Positions 55,612-64,000 of a stretch of 64,000 nt of DNA are shown piece after piece (positions within the stretch are counted from its first letter, which is position 1; every line of letters starts with the position of its first letter). The stretch spans positions 62,001 through 126,000 of the forward strand of contig NZ_FUYE01000009.1 of the NCBI RefSeq assembly GCF_900167535.1, in the 5' to 3' direction. Made by a program: the position numbers and the translations under genes. Under the pieces are notes generated by a model. That model was not told where the DNA came from, searched no databases, and was given only the letters and a program-made list of their open reading frames with translations. Source of the DNA: Prosthecobacter debontii (GTDB lineage: Bacteria > Verrucomicrobiota > Verrucomicrobiia > Verrucomicrobiales > Verrucomicrobiaceae).

Positions 55612-57048
55612 ATGAAAGCACCGCTTTTTACCTCCCTGCTCGCCCTGGCCACCGCCTCGGGTTTGCTCGCTGAAACCAATGTCCCGCCGGAGGGTTTCAC
55701 CCCCCTGTTCAATGGCAAGGATCTCTCCGGCTGGTATGGCTGGGGCACGCGTGATCCCAGCGAACTCTGGGCCATGAGCCCCGAGGAGCAGGCGGACTAC
55801 AAAAAGAAATCCGTGGAAGGCGGGGCCGTGGATAAAAACGGCAAACCCACCGACGACCACATCAACGCCCACTGGAAGGTGGAAAACGGGGAGCTGGTCA
55901 ACGATGGCAAAGGCCTCTACCTCACCACCGACAAAGATTACGGCGACTTCGAACTCTGGGTGGAATACAAAGCCCTGCCGCTGGGGGACAGCGGCGTCTA
56001 TCTGCGCGGCATCCCGCAGGTGCAGATTTGGGACCCCAATGAGGAAGACCCCAAAGGCCTCGGCCGTGCCAAAGGCTCCGGCGGTCTCTGGAACAACAGC
56101 CCCGGCACCGAAGGCAAGGACCCCTCCAAGCTCATGGATAAGCCGCTGGGGGAGTGGAACAGCTTCAAGATCACCATGATCGGCGAGCGCGTGACCGTGA
56201 TCTTCAACGGTGAGAAGGTGGTGGACAACGCCGTGCTGGAAAACTTCTTCGCTAACAAAAAGGCCGGTTATCTGGCTTATGTGAAACCCAAAGAAGGCGA
56301 AGTGGCTCCACCCAAGCCCGCCGGTTTCATGAAGGACCCCGCCTTTGCCAAAGGCCCCATCCAGCTCCAGACCCACGGCAGTGAGATCCGCTGGCGCAAC
56401 GTTTATATTCGCGAGATCACCCCCGCCGAGGCTGACAAGGCCCTGGCTGGGAGCGATGAAGGCTTCACCGAACTCGTCAACGGCAAGGACCTCAGCAACT
56501 GGCAGGGCTCCACCGACAACTACGAGATGAAAGACGGCGCAATCTACTGCAAGGCCGGTAAGGGGGGCGATCTCCTCAGCCAGGAAGAATACGGCGACTG
56601 CATCATCCGCACCGAGTTCATCCTGCCCGAGGCCGGGAACAACGGCATCGCCCTACGCACCCCGCTGACAGGGAACGCCGCTTGGGAAGGACTGGAACTC
56701 CAGGTCATCGATAGCGATGGCTACAACGCCAAGATGGCTGCCGCAGGCAAAGCCGGGCTGAAGGACTACCAGTATCACGGCTCCGTCTATGGCCTCATCG
56801 GTGCCAAGCACGGCTACCTGCGCCCCGTCGGTCAGTGGAACTACCAGGAAGTGACCGTGAAAGGCCAGCACATCACCGTGACCCTCAACGGCACCAAGAT
56901 CCTGGATGCCGACCTGAGCCAGGTGGACCGCAGCAAGCTCGACCCCAAACACACCCCCAAAGGCCTCGATAAAACCAGCGGCTTCATCGGCTTCGCGGGT
57001 CACAACGACCCTGTCGGCTTCCGCAGCTTCCGCGTGAAGCGGCTGTGA
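55612..57048 (+). CDS. Secreted protein with two DUF1080 (3-keto-disaccharide hydrolase) domains
   Basis: The protein has 478 residues and the signal peptide MKAPLFTSLLALATASGLLA. Two concanavalin-like DUF1080 domains follow. Domain 1 (about 23-275) opens GFTPLFNGKDLSGWYGW and has YLRGIPQVQIWDP. Domain 2 (about 285-478) opens GFTELVNGKDLSNWQGS and has IALRTPL and LELQVIDSDGY. The family includes secreted 3-keto-glycoside hydrolases in Bacteroidota and Planctomycetes, so a carbohydrate role in the periplasm is likely. Two full domains in one chain suggest duplication. A strong terminator follows. Confidence 0.9.
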   Translation: MKAPLFTSLLALATASGLLAETNVPPEGFTPLFNGKDLSGWYGWGTRDPSELWAMSPEEQADYKKKSVEGGAVDKNGKPTDDHINAHWKVENGELVNDGKGLYLTTDKDYGDFELWVEYKALPLGDSGVYLRGIPQVQIWDPNEEDPKGLGRAKGSGGLWNNSPGTEGKDPSKLMDKPLGEWNSFKITMIGERVTVIFNGEKVVDNAVLENFFANKKAGYLAYVKPKEGEVAPPKPAGFMKDPAFAKGPIQLQTHGSEIRWRNVYIREITPAEADKALAGSDEGFTELVNGKDLSNWQGSTDNYEMKDGAIYCKAGKGGDLLSQEEYGDCIIRTEFILPEAGNNGIALRTPLTGNAAWEGLELQVIDSDGYNAKMAAAGKAGLKDYQYHGSVYGLIGAKHGYLRPVGQWNYQEVTVKGQHITVTLNGTKILDADLSQVDRSKLDPKHTPKGLDKTSGFIGFAGHNDPVGFRSFRVKRL

Positions 57049-57085
57049 AGTGAAGGTGTGACCTAACAACACGATTCGATTAAGG

Positions 57086-57121
57086 CCCGTTTCGGCGTTT
57101 TTTGCCGGAGCGGGTTTTTTT
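57086..57121 (+). terminator. Rho-independent terminator
   Basis: The stem CCCG-TTTCGGC (57086-57096) pairs with GCCGGAG-CGGG (57104-57114) with internal mismatches, loop of Ts, then a run of seven Ts. It lies 38 bp after the DUF1080 gene. Confidence 0.8.
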
Positions 57122-57170
57122 GTATCCCATCTCCAAACTTGCCCTGCATGGGAGAAGCCTGGCAGGTCGA

Positions 57171-58088
57171 TCATTGGCCGATATCGCTGCTCTTGAACGA
57201 GGCACTGAGAGGCCGTTGAAAGTGAGTTTCAAAATATGTGCCGAGACACTCCGCCAGAGCTTGGGCAAAACGGCGCTGATGAGCCGGAGTGTCACGTACA
57301 CCTTCCCAAGGGCACTCCAGTTGGATGGCACTGATAGGGCCTGCATCATCTCGCGAGCCGTGGGCGGTGATGTCATAGGCACCGCTGAAGTAGGCCGCCT
57401 GACCGGGAGAGGGCTTCGAGGGGCTAGGCAGGCAGTGGAAGCCCTTGGCTTCCAGAAGTGCCCCGAGGCTGCTCGGACCACGGATGAGGTCGGAAAAACG
57501 GTGAGGCGTCTGACCACTCAAGGTGCGCAGACTGGTGAGAGTGCGATAGTGAGCATCACGATCCAACTGAGCGTCACTGACGGTATTCAGGAGCTTACTT
57601 GTGAGTAGATAACCCAATTCCACGCGCGGGTCCTCATGCCGATGACCGTGGATGTCGAGCGTCAAGCCCGTCCCGTGACGTTGAATCACCGCTTTCTCCT
57701 GGGCCTCAGCTTCCGCATGAAAACGCTGCCAAGCGGCGATGGCGGTTGGATCTCCCTGAGCAGCTTCCGTCAGCTCACGATTGCAGTCTAGTTTAGACCG
57801 ATGCAGGCGGCAGATGACCAGATGCGGCCGACCGCCGTAGCGTTTCTCCAGCTCCTGTGCGATGAGCAGGCTCAGCTCTCGTGTGTTGGAGTCCTTGGCC
57901 GTCACTCCATAACGGCGGGTGAGCAGGCTGGCGGGTTTCAGGTCTCCGCCATGCGGAGCGGTGAGGATGATGGGGAGGGTGCCTGGGGAGCTCTCAATGT
58001 AGTTCGAGACGTCCGGCGTTTGGCCCGCCGCTTGCAGCGTCCACATCCCCAGCAAGACCAGACAACGGAGCGGAATTTTTCCACGCAT
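57171..58088 (-). CDS. Secreted N-formylglutamate amidohydrolase-like protein
   Basis: This 305-residue protein has a signal peptide (MRGKIPLRCLVLLGMWTLQA up to AGQ). The FGase fold blocks are LPIILTAPHGGDLKP, DSNTRELSLLIAQEL, VICRLHRSKLDCNRE and LTLDIHGHRHED, then IQLECPWEGVR. They include metal and substrate residues (the His of PHGG, the Asp and His of DIHGH, the Glu of QLECP). The classic enzyme is a cytosolic step of histidine breakdown, but this one carries an export signal and no hut genes are near, so its natural substrate is probably different. The ATG precedes the signal directly. Confidence 0.8.
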   Translation of the reverse strand: MRGKIPLRCLVLLGMWTLQAAGQTPDVSNYIESSPGTLPIILTAPHGGDLKPASLLTRRYGVTAKDSNTRELSLLIAQELEKRYGGRPHLVICRLHRSKLDCNRELTEAAQGDPTAIAAWQRFHAEAEAQEKAVIQRHGTGLTLDIHGHRHEDPRVELGYLLTSKLLNTVSDAQLDRDAHYRTLTSLRTLSGQTPHRFSDLIRGPSSLGALLEAKGFHCLPSPSKPSPGQAAYFSGAYDITAHGSRDDAGPISAIQLECPWEGVRDTPAHQRRFAQALAECLGTYFETHFQRPLSASFKSSDIGQ

Positions 58089-58220
58089 AGGGTGAGCCTA
58101 GGCAGGAATCGCGCGGCCTGTCCAGCCTGGAATGCGGAGGTGCTTGGGACTCTTTCGTGTGTTGAACGGCCCATCATTTCACCGACAGGAGGAGCCTGCT
58201 GAGGGCGTTATTTGCCCCGC

Positions 58221-59528
58221 ATGATCCGCCCTTCTTTTCTCCTGCCTTGCTTGGCCCTCACCGTCTCCGGTTTCACCCACGCGGAAAACTGGCCGGAATG
58301 GCGCGGGGAGAGTGGGCAGGGCCTGAGTGCCGCGCGGGGTCTGCCGGAGACCTGGAGCGAGACCAGCGGTGTGGCGTGGAAGACGGAGCTGCCCGGACGT
58401 GGGCACTCCACACCGGTGATCTGGGGCGAACAGATCTGGATGACCACCGCAGTGGAAAAGGCCGCCAGTGCAGCGGAGGCGGAGCGACGTCTGAAGAGCA
58501 ATACCGGGGATCAACCCGTAACGGTGCTGGAGTCGGTCAGCCTCCGGGCGCTGTGTGTGGATAAGACCACCGGCAAGCTGCTGCATGATGTGGAGCTGCT
58601 GAATGTGAAGGAACCGCAGTGGGTGCATCAGCTCAATAGTTATGCCTCTCCCAGCCCCATCATTGAGGAAGGGCGGCTGTATGCGCACTTTGGCAGCTTT
58701 GGCACCGCTTGTCTGGACACCACGACACAGCAGGTGCTGTGGCAGAATCAGGAGGTGCAGATCATGCATGAAAACGGTCCCGGCTCGACGCCAGTGCTGT
58801 GGGAGGATCTGCTCATCATTCATTTCGATGGTAGTGACCAGCAGTTCATCGCCGCGTTTAACAAAAAGGATGGTAAGCTGGTCTGGAAGACGAAGCGCAC
58901 GGGCGAGCTGCGGGAGAATCCGCAGCAGCGTAAGGCCTACGGCACGCCGCTGGTGGTGACCATGCAGGGGAAACCCGTGGTGGTGAGCCCAGCGGCAGAT
59001 TGGGTCTATGGCTATGAACCGGCGACGGGGAAGGAACTGTGGAAGCTGCCCTATGGTGAACTGGGTTTCTCCATGTCCGTGCGGCCCGTCGCGGATGCGG
59101 AGCGGGTTTACTTCAGCACCTGCTTTGGCAAATCTCAGGTCATGGCGCTGCGCTACGCGGGCGTAGAGACGCCGGAGATCGCTTGGCGTAACAATCGCAA
59201 TGCACCGAAGATGTGCTCACCGGTGGTGACGGGAGATCTGCTCTTTTACGTGGATGATGGCGGCATTGTCAGCTGTGTGGATGCGCTGACGGGGGAGTCC
59301 TATTATCGTGAACGCCTGGGGGGTAAATTCAGTGCGTCCCCCATCCTGGCGGATCACAAACTCTACTTCGCGAGTCGCGAGGGCGTGGTGACGGTCATCC
59401 CCGCCACGAAGGAGTTCAAAATCCTTTCCCAGAACACCCTGGACGGCGGCATCATGGCCAGCCCCGTGGCCGTGGATGGTGCGCTGTATCTACGCACGGA
59501 CAAAGCGCTGTATCGGATCGGGAAATGA
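58221..59528 (+). CDS. Secreted PQQ-like beta-propeller protein
   Basis: This 435-residue protein has a signal peptide (MIRPSFLLPCLALTVSGFTHA) cleaved before ENWPEWRGE. Propeller blades repeat as TTGKLLHDVEL, TTTQQVLWQNQ, KDGKLVWKTKRTG, ATGKELWKLPYG and LTGESYYRERLGG. The opening NWPEWRGESGQGLS is typical of PQQ-like proteins in Planctomycetes and Verrucomicrobia. There is no dehydrogenase active site, so it is more probably a binding or scaffold protein. It is divergent from the amidohydrolase-like gene, 132 bp away. Confidence 0.88.
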   Translation: MIRPSFLLPCLALTVSGFTHAENWPEWRGESGQGLSAARGLPETWSETSGVAWKTELPGRGHSTPVIWGEQIWMTTAVEKAASAAEAERRLKSNTGDQPVTVLESVSLRALCVDKTTGKLLHDVELLNVKEPQWVHQLNSYASPSPIIEEGRLYAHFGSFGTACLDTTTQQVLWQNQEVQIMHENGPGSTPVLWEDLLIIHFDGSDQQFIAAFNKKDGKLVWKTKRTGELRENPQQRKAYGTPLVVTMQGKPVVVSPAADWVYGYEPATGKELWKLPYGELGFSMSVRPVADAERVYFSTCFGKSQVMALRYAGVETPEIAWRNNRNAPKMCSPVVTGDLLFYVDDGGIVSCVDALTGESYYRERLGGKFSASPILADHKLYFASREGVVTVIPATKEFKILSQNTLDGGIMASPVAVDGALYLRTDKALYRIGK

Positions 59529-59646
59529 GGTGCGTGAGGAGGGTATCTACTCACCTCGTTCGGAGCCCCGGCCTTGGCCGGAATTTGGATCTGACGAGGG
59601 TCTCCCGAGGCCGCCTGACCACGGGAGACGTTAACAACGCTTCCGC

Positions 59647-60174
59647 TTACGCTACGATGCCGAGCGCTACGGCGGCGCCTTGCAGCACGGCGGCAATGCG
59701 CACGCTGTCATGCACAGCGGCCTCACTGACGCCGTGCTGAGTCAGGGTGGCCTCATGGGCGGTGATGCACATGCCGCAGCCAGCCAGGGCGGCACAGGCC
59801 ATGGACATGAGTTCAAAGCTGACCTTATCCGTCTGCGGCTGGCCCATCCGCATCATGCGCAGGCGGGCGGGCATGGTGGCGTAGCTAGGCTTCTCCACCA
59901 GGTGACGGAAGCGATAGTAAACGGTGTTCATGCCCATGATGGAGGCGGAGGCTTTGGCATCATCGATGACGGCTTCCGGGATGCCCGCAGCGGTGGCATC
60001 GGCCAGCACGGCATCACGCAGCTCGGCGTGGCCAATGAAATAAACGGAGGCGAGAGCCACTCCCCACACCTGATCGGAGGTGAGGTTTTCAGGTCGGAGG
60101 ACCGTTTGCAGATTCAGGCGCAGATCCTTAGCGGCTTCCGGCAACTTATCGCGGAGGAGATCAATCTGGGACAT
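59647..60174 (-). CDS. ahpD: Alkylhydroperoxidase AhpD
   Basis: This 175-residue all-helical protein of the carboxymuconolactone decarboxylase family has the active-site Cys pair and His in CGMCITAHE. It opens MSQIDLLRDKLPEAAKDLRLNLQTVL, the AhpD N-terminus. In mycobacteria AhpD regenerates the peroxiredoxin AhpC; here it lies 144 bp downstream of an AhpC-like gene on the same strand, so the same pairing is likely. No ahpF is present. Confidence 0.92.
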   Translation of the reverse strand: MSQIDLLRDKLPEAAKDLRLNLQTVLRPENLTSDQVWGVALASVYFIGHAELRDAVLADATAAGIPEAVIDDAKASASIMGMNTVYYRFRHLVEKPSYATMPARLRMMRMGQPQTDKVSFELMSMACAALAGCGMCITAHEATLTQHGVSEAAVHDSVRIAAVLQGAAVALGIVA

Positions 60175-60318
60175 TGGTTTTTGGGGGGAGATGGGAAAGT
60201 GGAGGAGGCGAAAACACCGTGTGAGGGTTTGACGTGGCAGGAGCCAAGTGAAATGCCCCCTTAGGCCGCCTCCAGCAGACCCAAGGGGGTGAAATGGACA
60301 GGAATCGCCGAGGGCGGA

Positions 60319-60846
60319 TTAGACCTTCAGGGTCGCTTCGCCCTTCTTCCAGTTGCAGGGGCAGAGCTCATCGGACTGCACGCCATCGATCACACGCAGA
60401 GCTTCCTCCACGCTACGACCCACGGAGAGGTTGTTCACGTTCACCCACTGGATGACGCCCTGAGGGTCCACCAGGAAAGAGGCACGCAGGCAGACGTTTT
60501 CCACCGGGCAGAGGATGCCCAGATCTCCAGCCAGCTTCTGGGCGGCGATCAGAGGATAGGGCAGGGTTTTGAGGTCCTCGCGGGACTGTCTCCAGGCCAG
60601 ATGGGAGAATTCGTTGTCGGTGGAGCCACCGATGATCTGCACATCGCGGTCAGCGAAGTCACGGGAGCGCTTGCCAAACTCGACCAATTCCGTGGGGCAG
60701 ACGAAGGTAAAATCCTTCGGATAGAACAGGAAGAACTTCCACTTGCCGGGATAGGAGGCGTTGGTGATCTCCGTGATGTCGTCGTTGGTGACGCCATTGC
60801 AGGATTTGGAGCGGAATTCAGGGAACGGATGACCGATGGTAAGCAT
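60319..60846 (-). CDS. ahpC: Peroxiredoxin, AhpC/Prx1 type
   Basis: This 175-residue thiol peroxidase reduces hydrogen peroxide and alkyl peroxides. The peroxidatic Cys is in KDFTFVCPTEL and the active-site Arg is in VCLRASFLVD. Resolving Cys candidates are in ELCPCNWKKGE. Length and the CPCNW ending match AhpC forms that pair with AhpD. ATG 60846 (MLTIGHPFPEF) is the family start. It is first in a unit with ahpD. Confidence 0.93.
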   Translation of the reverse strand: MLTIGHPFPEFRSKSCNGVTNDDITEITNASYPGKWKFFLFYPKDFTFVCPTELVEFGKRSRDFADRDVQIIGGSTDNEFSHLAWRQSREDLKTLPYPLIAAQKLAGDLGILCPVENVCLRASFLVDPQGVIQWVNVNNLSVGRSVEEALRVIDGVQSDELCPCNWKKGEATLKV

Positions 60847-61561
60847 GGGGTTTGTGAGATGTGGGGGGATTTCGAGGCGGCTCAGCCCCGCAGTCTGGCC
60901 GGTGGCGGGTGAAAAAACACACGCTTCAGCCCGGTTTTCAGTCTGCACGGGAGCCTGTCAGCGTTTGCTGATAGCGGGTTTTTGGCCAGCTTCAACGGGG
61001 TTTCACCGAGCAAATGCTGCCAAACTTGGCCTGTCCTGAATCGGCTTTAACGGTCGGCGGTCCAGTGAACGAAAGTCAAAAGGCCCCGATAAAGGTAAAC
61101 TTTACAGAAAATAACTCGGTTAACGGATCTTAATCTTTAAAACTTAAGATGTATGGCGTTTCTGAATTCCGCCAGCCATTGTGCTGAGTTGGTTGGTCCC
61201 AAAGCATTCAATATCAATGGCTTCATCGCTTAACTTCCTGACGTGTAGGCATTTCGGAAGTGTTTAATTAAATTGAATTCGGCTCAATTAGTCTCAATTT
61301 TGATTTAATGACGCGATCAGAGCCTAAATTCTCGATTGCGGAATCTTTACTTAGGGCTTTATAAGTTGCCTCACGCAGCATAGTTATTGCGATTTGCAAT
61401 ATTGAGAAACTTGACCGTTCGAATCGCCCGATGTGACGCAATTTGCGCAATCTTCAGTGTAATCTCCTCATCGCTTACAAGGTATAAGTTGTTTTCTGGA
61501 ATTTTCCCTCATCACGCTTTCCCCCCCTCGCAAATTAATCAGTTCAATTGAACTCCCGACT
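60847..61561. other. 715-bp gap, AT-rich in its second half
   Basis: It holds the promoter region of ahpC on the left and of the next secreted protein on the right. From about 61080 to 61560 the base composition is much more AT-rich than elsewhere, with small inverted repeats such as AATTGA / TCAATT (61271-61289). A 60-codon minus-strand frame at 61268-61450 has no family features. I see no RNA gene. Confidence 0.6.
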
Positions 61562-64000
61562 ATGAGAATAAGTAATCTGATAAGCCATTTCTTGACCTCT
61601 ACAGGGGCTTCCTCCAGGAAGATGGTGGCTGTTCCGTGTGTGAGCCTGACTAGGCTGCATTCGCGATTTTTAAGCCTAAGTGTTGCTATAATGGCGGCGC
61701 TAGCCTTGCAAGCCCATGCTCAATCTCCGGAAATTGCCGTCCGAGGGAATGGGGTAGAAATCGCTAACAATGATGTGAGCCCGAGTATCACAGACCACAC
61801 CAGCTTTGGCAGTGTCAACGAAGCCACGGGTTCACTGATTCGCACCTTTACCATCGCTAACACCGGAACAGGCCCCTTGACGCTGACTGGCACCCCTTCA
61901 TTTGTCTCCATCTCGGGATCGAGTGATTTCACCCTGTCTCAGGACGCTGTAAGCCCGGTGGCGGCCGTTAATGGGACCACAACCTTCCAAATCACCTTCA
62001 ATCCATCAAGCTATGGGTTGAAGACAGCGACAGTGACGGTGGCTAACGATGACGCTGACGAAGGTGCCTACAGCTTCGCTATCGAAGGGACTGGAGCGGC
62101 AACCGTGGCCGGAGAAATCTGGCGTCCACGTTTGATTGACGGCCTTCGCTCTTGGAATGCTGTGGCCTCATCATCCACTGGCAGCAAGCTAGTCGCCCTA
62201 GCTGGGAGTAACAAAGTTTACACTTCGGCAGACTCAAGCTCGAACTGGACGGCTCGTGACAGTAACCGTGGATGGAAAGCCGTGGCCTCATCGACGGACG
62301 GGGTGAAACTGGTTGCCGTCGTCACGAATGGTCAGATTTATACCTCGACAGATTCCGGCGCGACGTGGACTGCCCGCGATAGCAATCGTGAGTGGAGCGG
62401 TGTGGCCTCTTCTGCCGATGGAACGAATCTCGCCGCCACTGTGAATGGAGGCTTTATCTATACGTCCTCTGACTCGGGAGTCACCTGGACGTCTCAAGCA
62501 GGCGCCGGTAGCCGTAACTGGTATTCAGTGGCTTGCTCCTCTGACGGTAGCAAACTGGTCGCCGCTGCATATACCAACTTCATCTACACCTCCACGGACT
62601 TCGGGGTGAATTGGACCGCCCGAGCCACCTCTGGCAAATGGTGGGCAGTGGCCTCCTCAAGTGATGGAACGAAGCTGGCCGCATGCCTTTATAACGGCAA
62701 CATTTATACCTCGGGTGATTCTGGCGTGACTTGGGTTGCTCGCAACTCTGGCCGACCTTGGAATTCGGTGGCTTCCTCTTCAGACGGCAGCATTTTGTTA
62801 GCCGGAACCAACGGTGGTAAACTGTATTTGTCTAAAGACGCCGGATCTAGCTGGACGGAGCATGAGTCGGATCGCGCTTGGCGTGGTGTGGCCATGAACA
62901 ATGCAGGCACCTCACTCATTGCGGTTGCCTATTCAGGCTATGTTTATACCAGCAATGATATCATTCAGTCGGGGGAAATTTCTCTGAGTGGGAACGGTGT
63001 TACCATCGCAAGTGGAGATGCCACTCCTGATCTGAGTGATCACACGGCCTTCGGGGGAGTGAACTACTCAGGAACCCCCTCAATCCAGCGTACCTTTACC
63101 TTGACCAACACTGGCCCTGGAAATCTTCTGCTCACAGGCACCGCCCCCAACTTCGTGCGCTTCGTGAGTGGCTCCACTGATTTTACAGTCACCTCCCAGC
63201 CTGCATTTAGTATCGGAGCGAATAGCTCAACGACGTTCACGATCACACTTGACCCGACTTCGATCGGTCTGCGGACCGCGACATTCAGCATTGCCAATGA
63301 AGATCTCGATGAAGATCCTTATACCCTGATCGTCAGTGGCGAAGGACATTTCCGTCCATCGGCGACCACGACCGCAGCAACGAATGTCGGAAGCCGTCTA
63401 GTGACTGGCAACGGCACAGTGAATCCCAATGGTCTGGAAACGACCTATGAACTCGAGTGCTCCACCAACGCCGGGTTTACCGGGACCATCAAGAGCGCAC
63501 CCCAAGTGTTACCCGCTGGTTTCGCTTCAGTGCCCGTGTCTGGAGAATTGGTCGATTTGAAACCCAATACATTGTATTACGTCCGTGTGCTGGCGACGAA
63601 CTCCCTCGGGACGATTGCCTCCACGGCGACCACCTTCACCACGGAATACCTTGCCGTCACTCGTAAACAGTTTGCAGCGAGCACCGGTGTGGTCGGTAAC
63701 GGCGAGCTATCGACGATTTATGCGGGAATGATCAACAATTCGGGACGAGTCCTGATGCAAGGTCGTGGTTTGGTGGGGAGTGGAGGCGTTACCTCCAATA
63801 ACGACAATTGGCTGATGACGGATACATCTGGCAATACGAAGGTGATCGCCCGTAGTGGAACCACTGTGGCAGGGGGAGGCTCACTGTCAGGTTCATTCAC
63901 CCACTACTTGTTGACCGACTCCGGAGTGACCTTCCTGCATGATCGAATTTCAGGCACCCCGGCATCCTCCGACTATGCCTACTTCAGTTCTCCAGAGGAC
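61562..64000 (+). CDS. Very large secreted protein with choice-of-anchor and BNR-like repeats (5' part)
   Basis: The frame is open for 813 codons and runs off the right edge. A long N-region (about 45 residues) with a signal peptide ends ALALQAHAQ. A choice-of-anchor D domain follows (about 55-180, TIANTGTGPLTLTG). Seven tandem BNR/Ycf48-like blades of about 40 residues come next (from residue 196; each WxxVASSxDGxxL, then IYTSxDSGxxWTxR). A second choice-of-anchor D domain (TLTNTGPGNLLLTG), a fibronectin-like stretch, and the start of an NxxG/LLTD tandem-repeat anchor region (INNSGRVLMQGRG; WLMTDTSG; HYLLTDSG) follow. The protein is probably surface-bound. ATG 61562 is the first start after in-frame stops in the AT-rich gap. 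Confidence 0.85.
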   Translation, partial: MRISNLISHFLTSTGASSRKMVAVPCVSLTRLHSRFLSLSVAIMAALALQAHAQSPEIAVRGNGVEIANNDVSPSITDHTSFGSVNEATGSLIRTFTIANTGTGPLTLTGTPSFVSISGSSDFTLSQDAVSPVAAVNGTTTFQITFNPSSYGLKTATVTVANDDADEGAYSFAIEGTGAATVAGEIWRPRLIDGLRSWNAVASSSTGSKLVALAGSNKVYTSADSSSNWTARDSNRGWKAVASSTDGVKLVAVVTNGQIYTSTDSGATWTARDSNREWSGVASSADGTNLAATVNGGFIYTSSDSGVTWTSQAGAGSRNWYSVACSSDGSKLVAAAYTNFIYTSTDFGVNWTARATSGKWWAVASSSDGTKLAACLYNGNIYTSGDSGVTWVARNSGRPWNSVASSSDGSILLAGTNGGKLYLSKDAGSSWTEHESDRAWRGVAMNNAGTSLIAVAYSGYVYTSNDIIQSGEISLSGNGVTIASGDATPDLSDHTAFGGVNYSGTPSIQRTFTLTNTGPGNLLLTGTAPNFVRFVSGSTDFTVTSQPAFSIGANSSTTFTITLDPTSIGLRTATFSIANEDLDEDPYTLIVSGEGHFRPSATTTAATNVGSRLVTGNGTVNPNGLETTYELECSTNAGFTGTIKSAPQVLPAGFASVPVSGELVDLKPNTLYYVRVLATNSLGTIASTATTFTTEYLAVTRKQFAASTGVVGNGELSTIYAGMINNSGRVLMQGRGLVGSGGVTSNNDNWLMTDTSGNTKVIARSGTTVAGGGSLSGSFTHYLLTDSGVTFLHDRISGTPASSDYAYFSSPED

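Noticed and set aside
61405-61425. tRNA-like TpsiC sequence (GTTCGAATC)
   Set aside because: No acceptor, D or anticodon stems can be drawn around it.
61268-61450. 60-codon minus-strand ORF in the AT-rich gap
   Set aside because: It is short, has no family features or start signal, and such frames are common in AT-rich DNA.

Overview
The window looks like part of a Verrucomicrobia chromosome, most likely from the Verrucomicrobiaceae (Prosthecobacter or Verrucomicrobium-like). This rests on a DUF1501 protein, tandem DUF1080 domains, PQQ-like and kelch propellers, several very large secreted proteins with Calx-beta or putative-Ig domains, a protein resembling the Verru_Chthon cassette A family, and an alternative complex III (ACIII) operon. 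GC content is high, genes are tightly packed on both strands, and no tRNA, rRNA, CRISPR array, phage or intact insertion sequence was seen. The genus is inference.

Layout. 1-6.1 kb: the start of a Tat-exported metallophosphoesterase, formate-THF ligase, a TetR regulator with an SDR oxidoreductase and two operator-like palindromes, an F420-type NADP oxidoreductase and a sugar nucleotidyltransferase. 6.1-8 kb: prephenate dehydratase, a 7-bp tandem array and an unknown protein. 8-11.2 kb: an ECF sigma factor with a Cys-rich tail, divergent from a Cu/Ag-type P-type ATPase. 11.2-16.2 kb: a secreted Calx-beta protein divergent from a response regulator/histidine kinase pair, with a striking 11-bp-periodic operator array between them. 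16.3-18.9 kb: a small secreted protein, HxlR and DinB-like genes, and proB.

18.9-29.6 kb is one leftward unit of three huge genes. Two are secreted proteins that share a C-terminal module of about 450 residues. The third has a pseudopilin-like N-terminus. An AraC regulator faces away from the unit. I consider this the best candidate for an undescribed export or surface system. 30.7-34.7 kb: a kelch/PQQ fusion and a propeller glycosidase-like protein. 34.8-41 kb: ACIII genes actA-D behind a perfect Rex-type operator. The actE, actF and oxidase genes are not beside them; a membrane-anchored cupredoxin lies 8.7 kb away.

41-50.5 kb: an aspartic-protease lipoprotein, DUF3445, DUF1287 and DUF1501 proteins, an OppBC-type permease pair, a YyaL-type thioredoxin-domain protein and the cupredoxin. 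50.5-51.1 kb: a gene-poor stretch with a MITE-like element. 51.1-60.9 kb: P-II, cdsA, dxr, a decayed DUF6438 lipoprotein gene between inverted REP-like repeats, a potassium channel, a DUF1080 protein, a secreted N-formylglutamate amidohydrolase-like protein, a PQQ propeller, and an ahpD/ahpC pair. After an AT-rich gap, the window ends inside a large secreted protein with seven BNR-like repeats.

Running themes are envelope and secreted proteins, respiration, and metal or peroxide stress. Many genes lack an obvious Shine-Dalgarno site, so several starts were chosen by family alignment, signal peptide or operon overlap.
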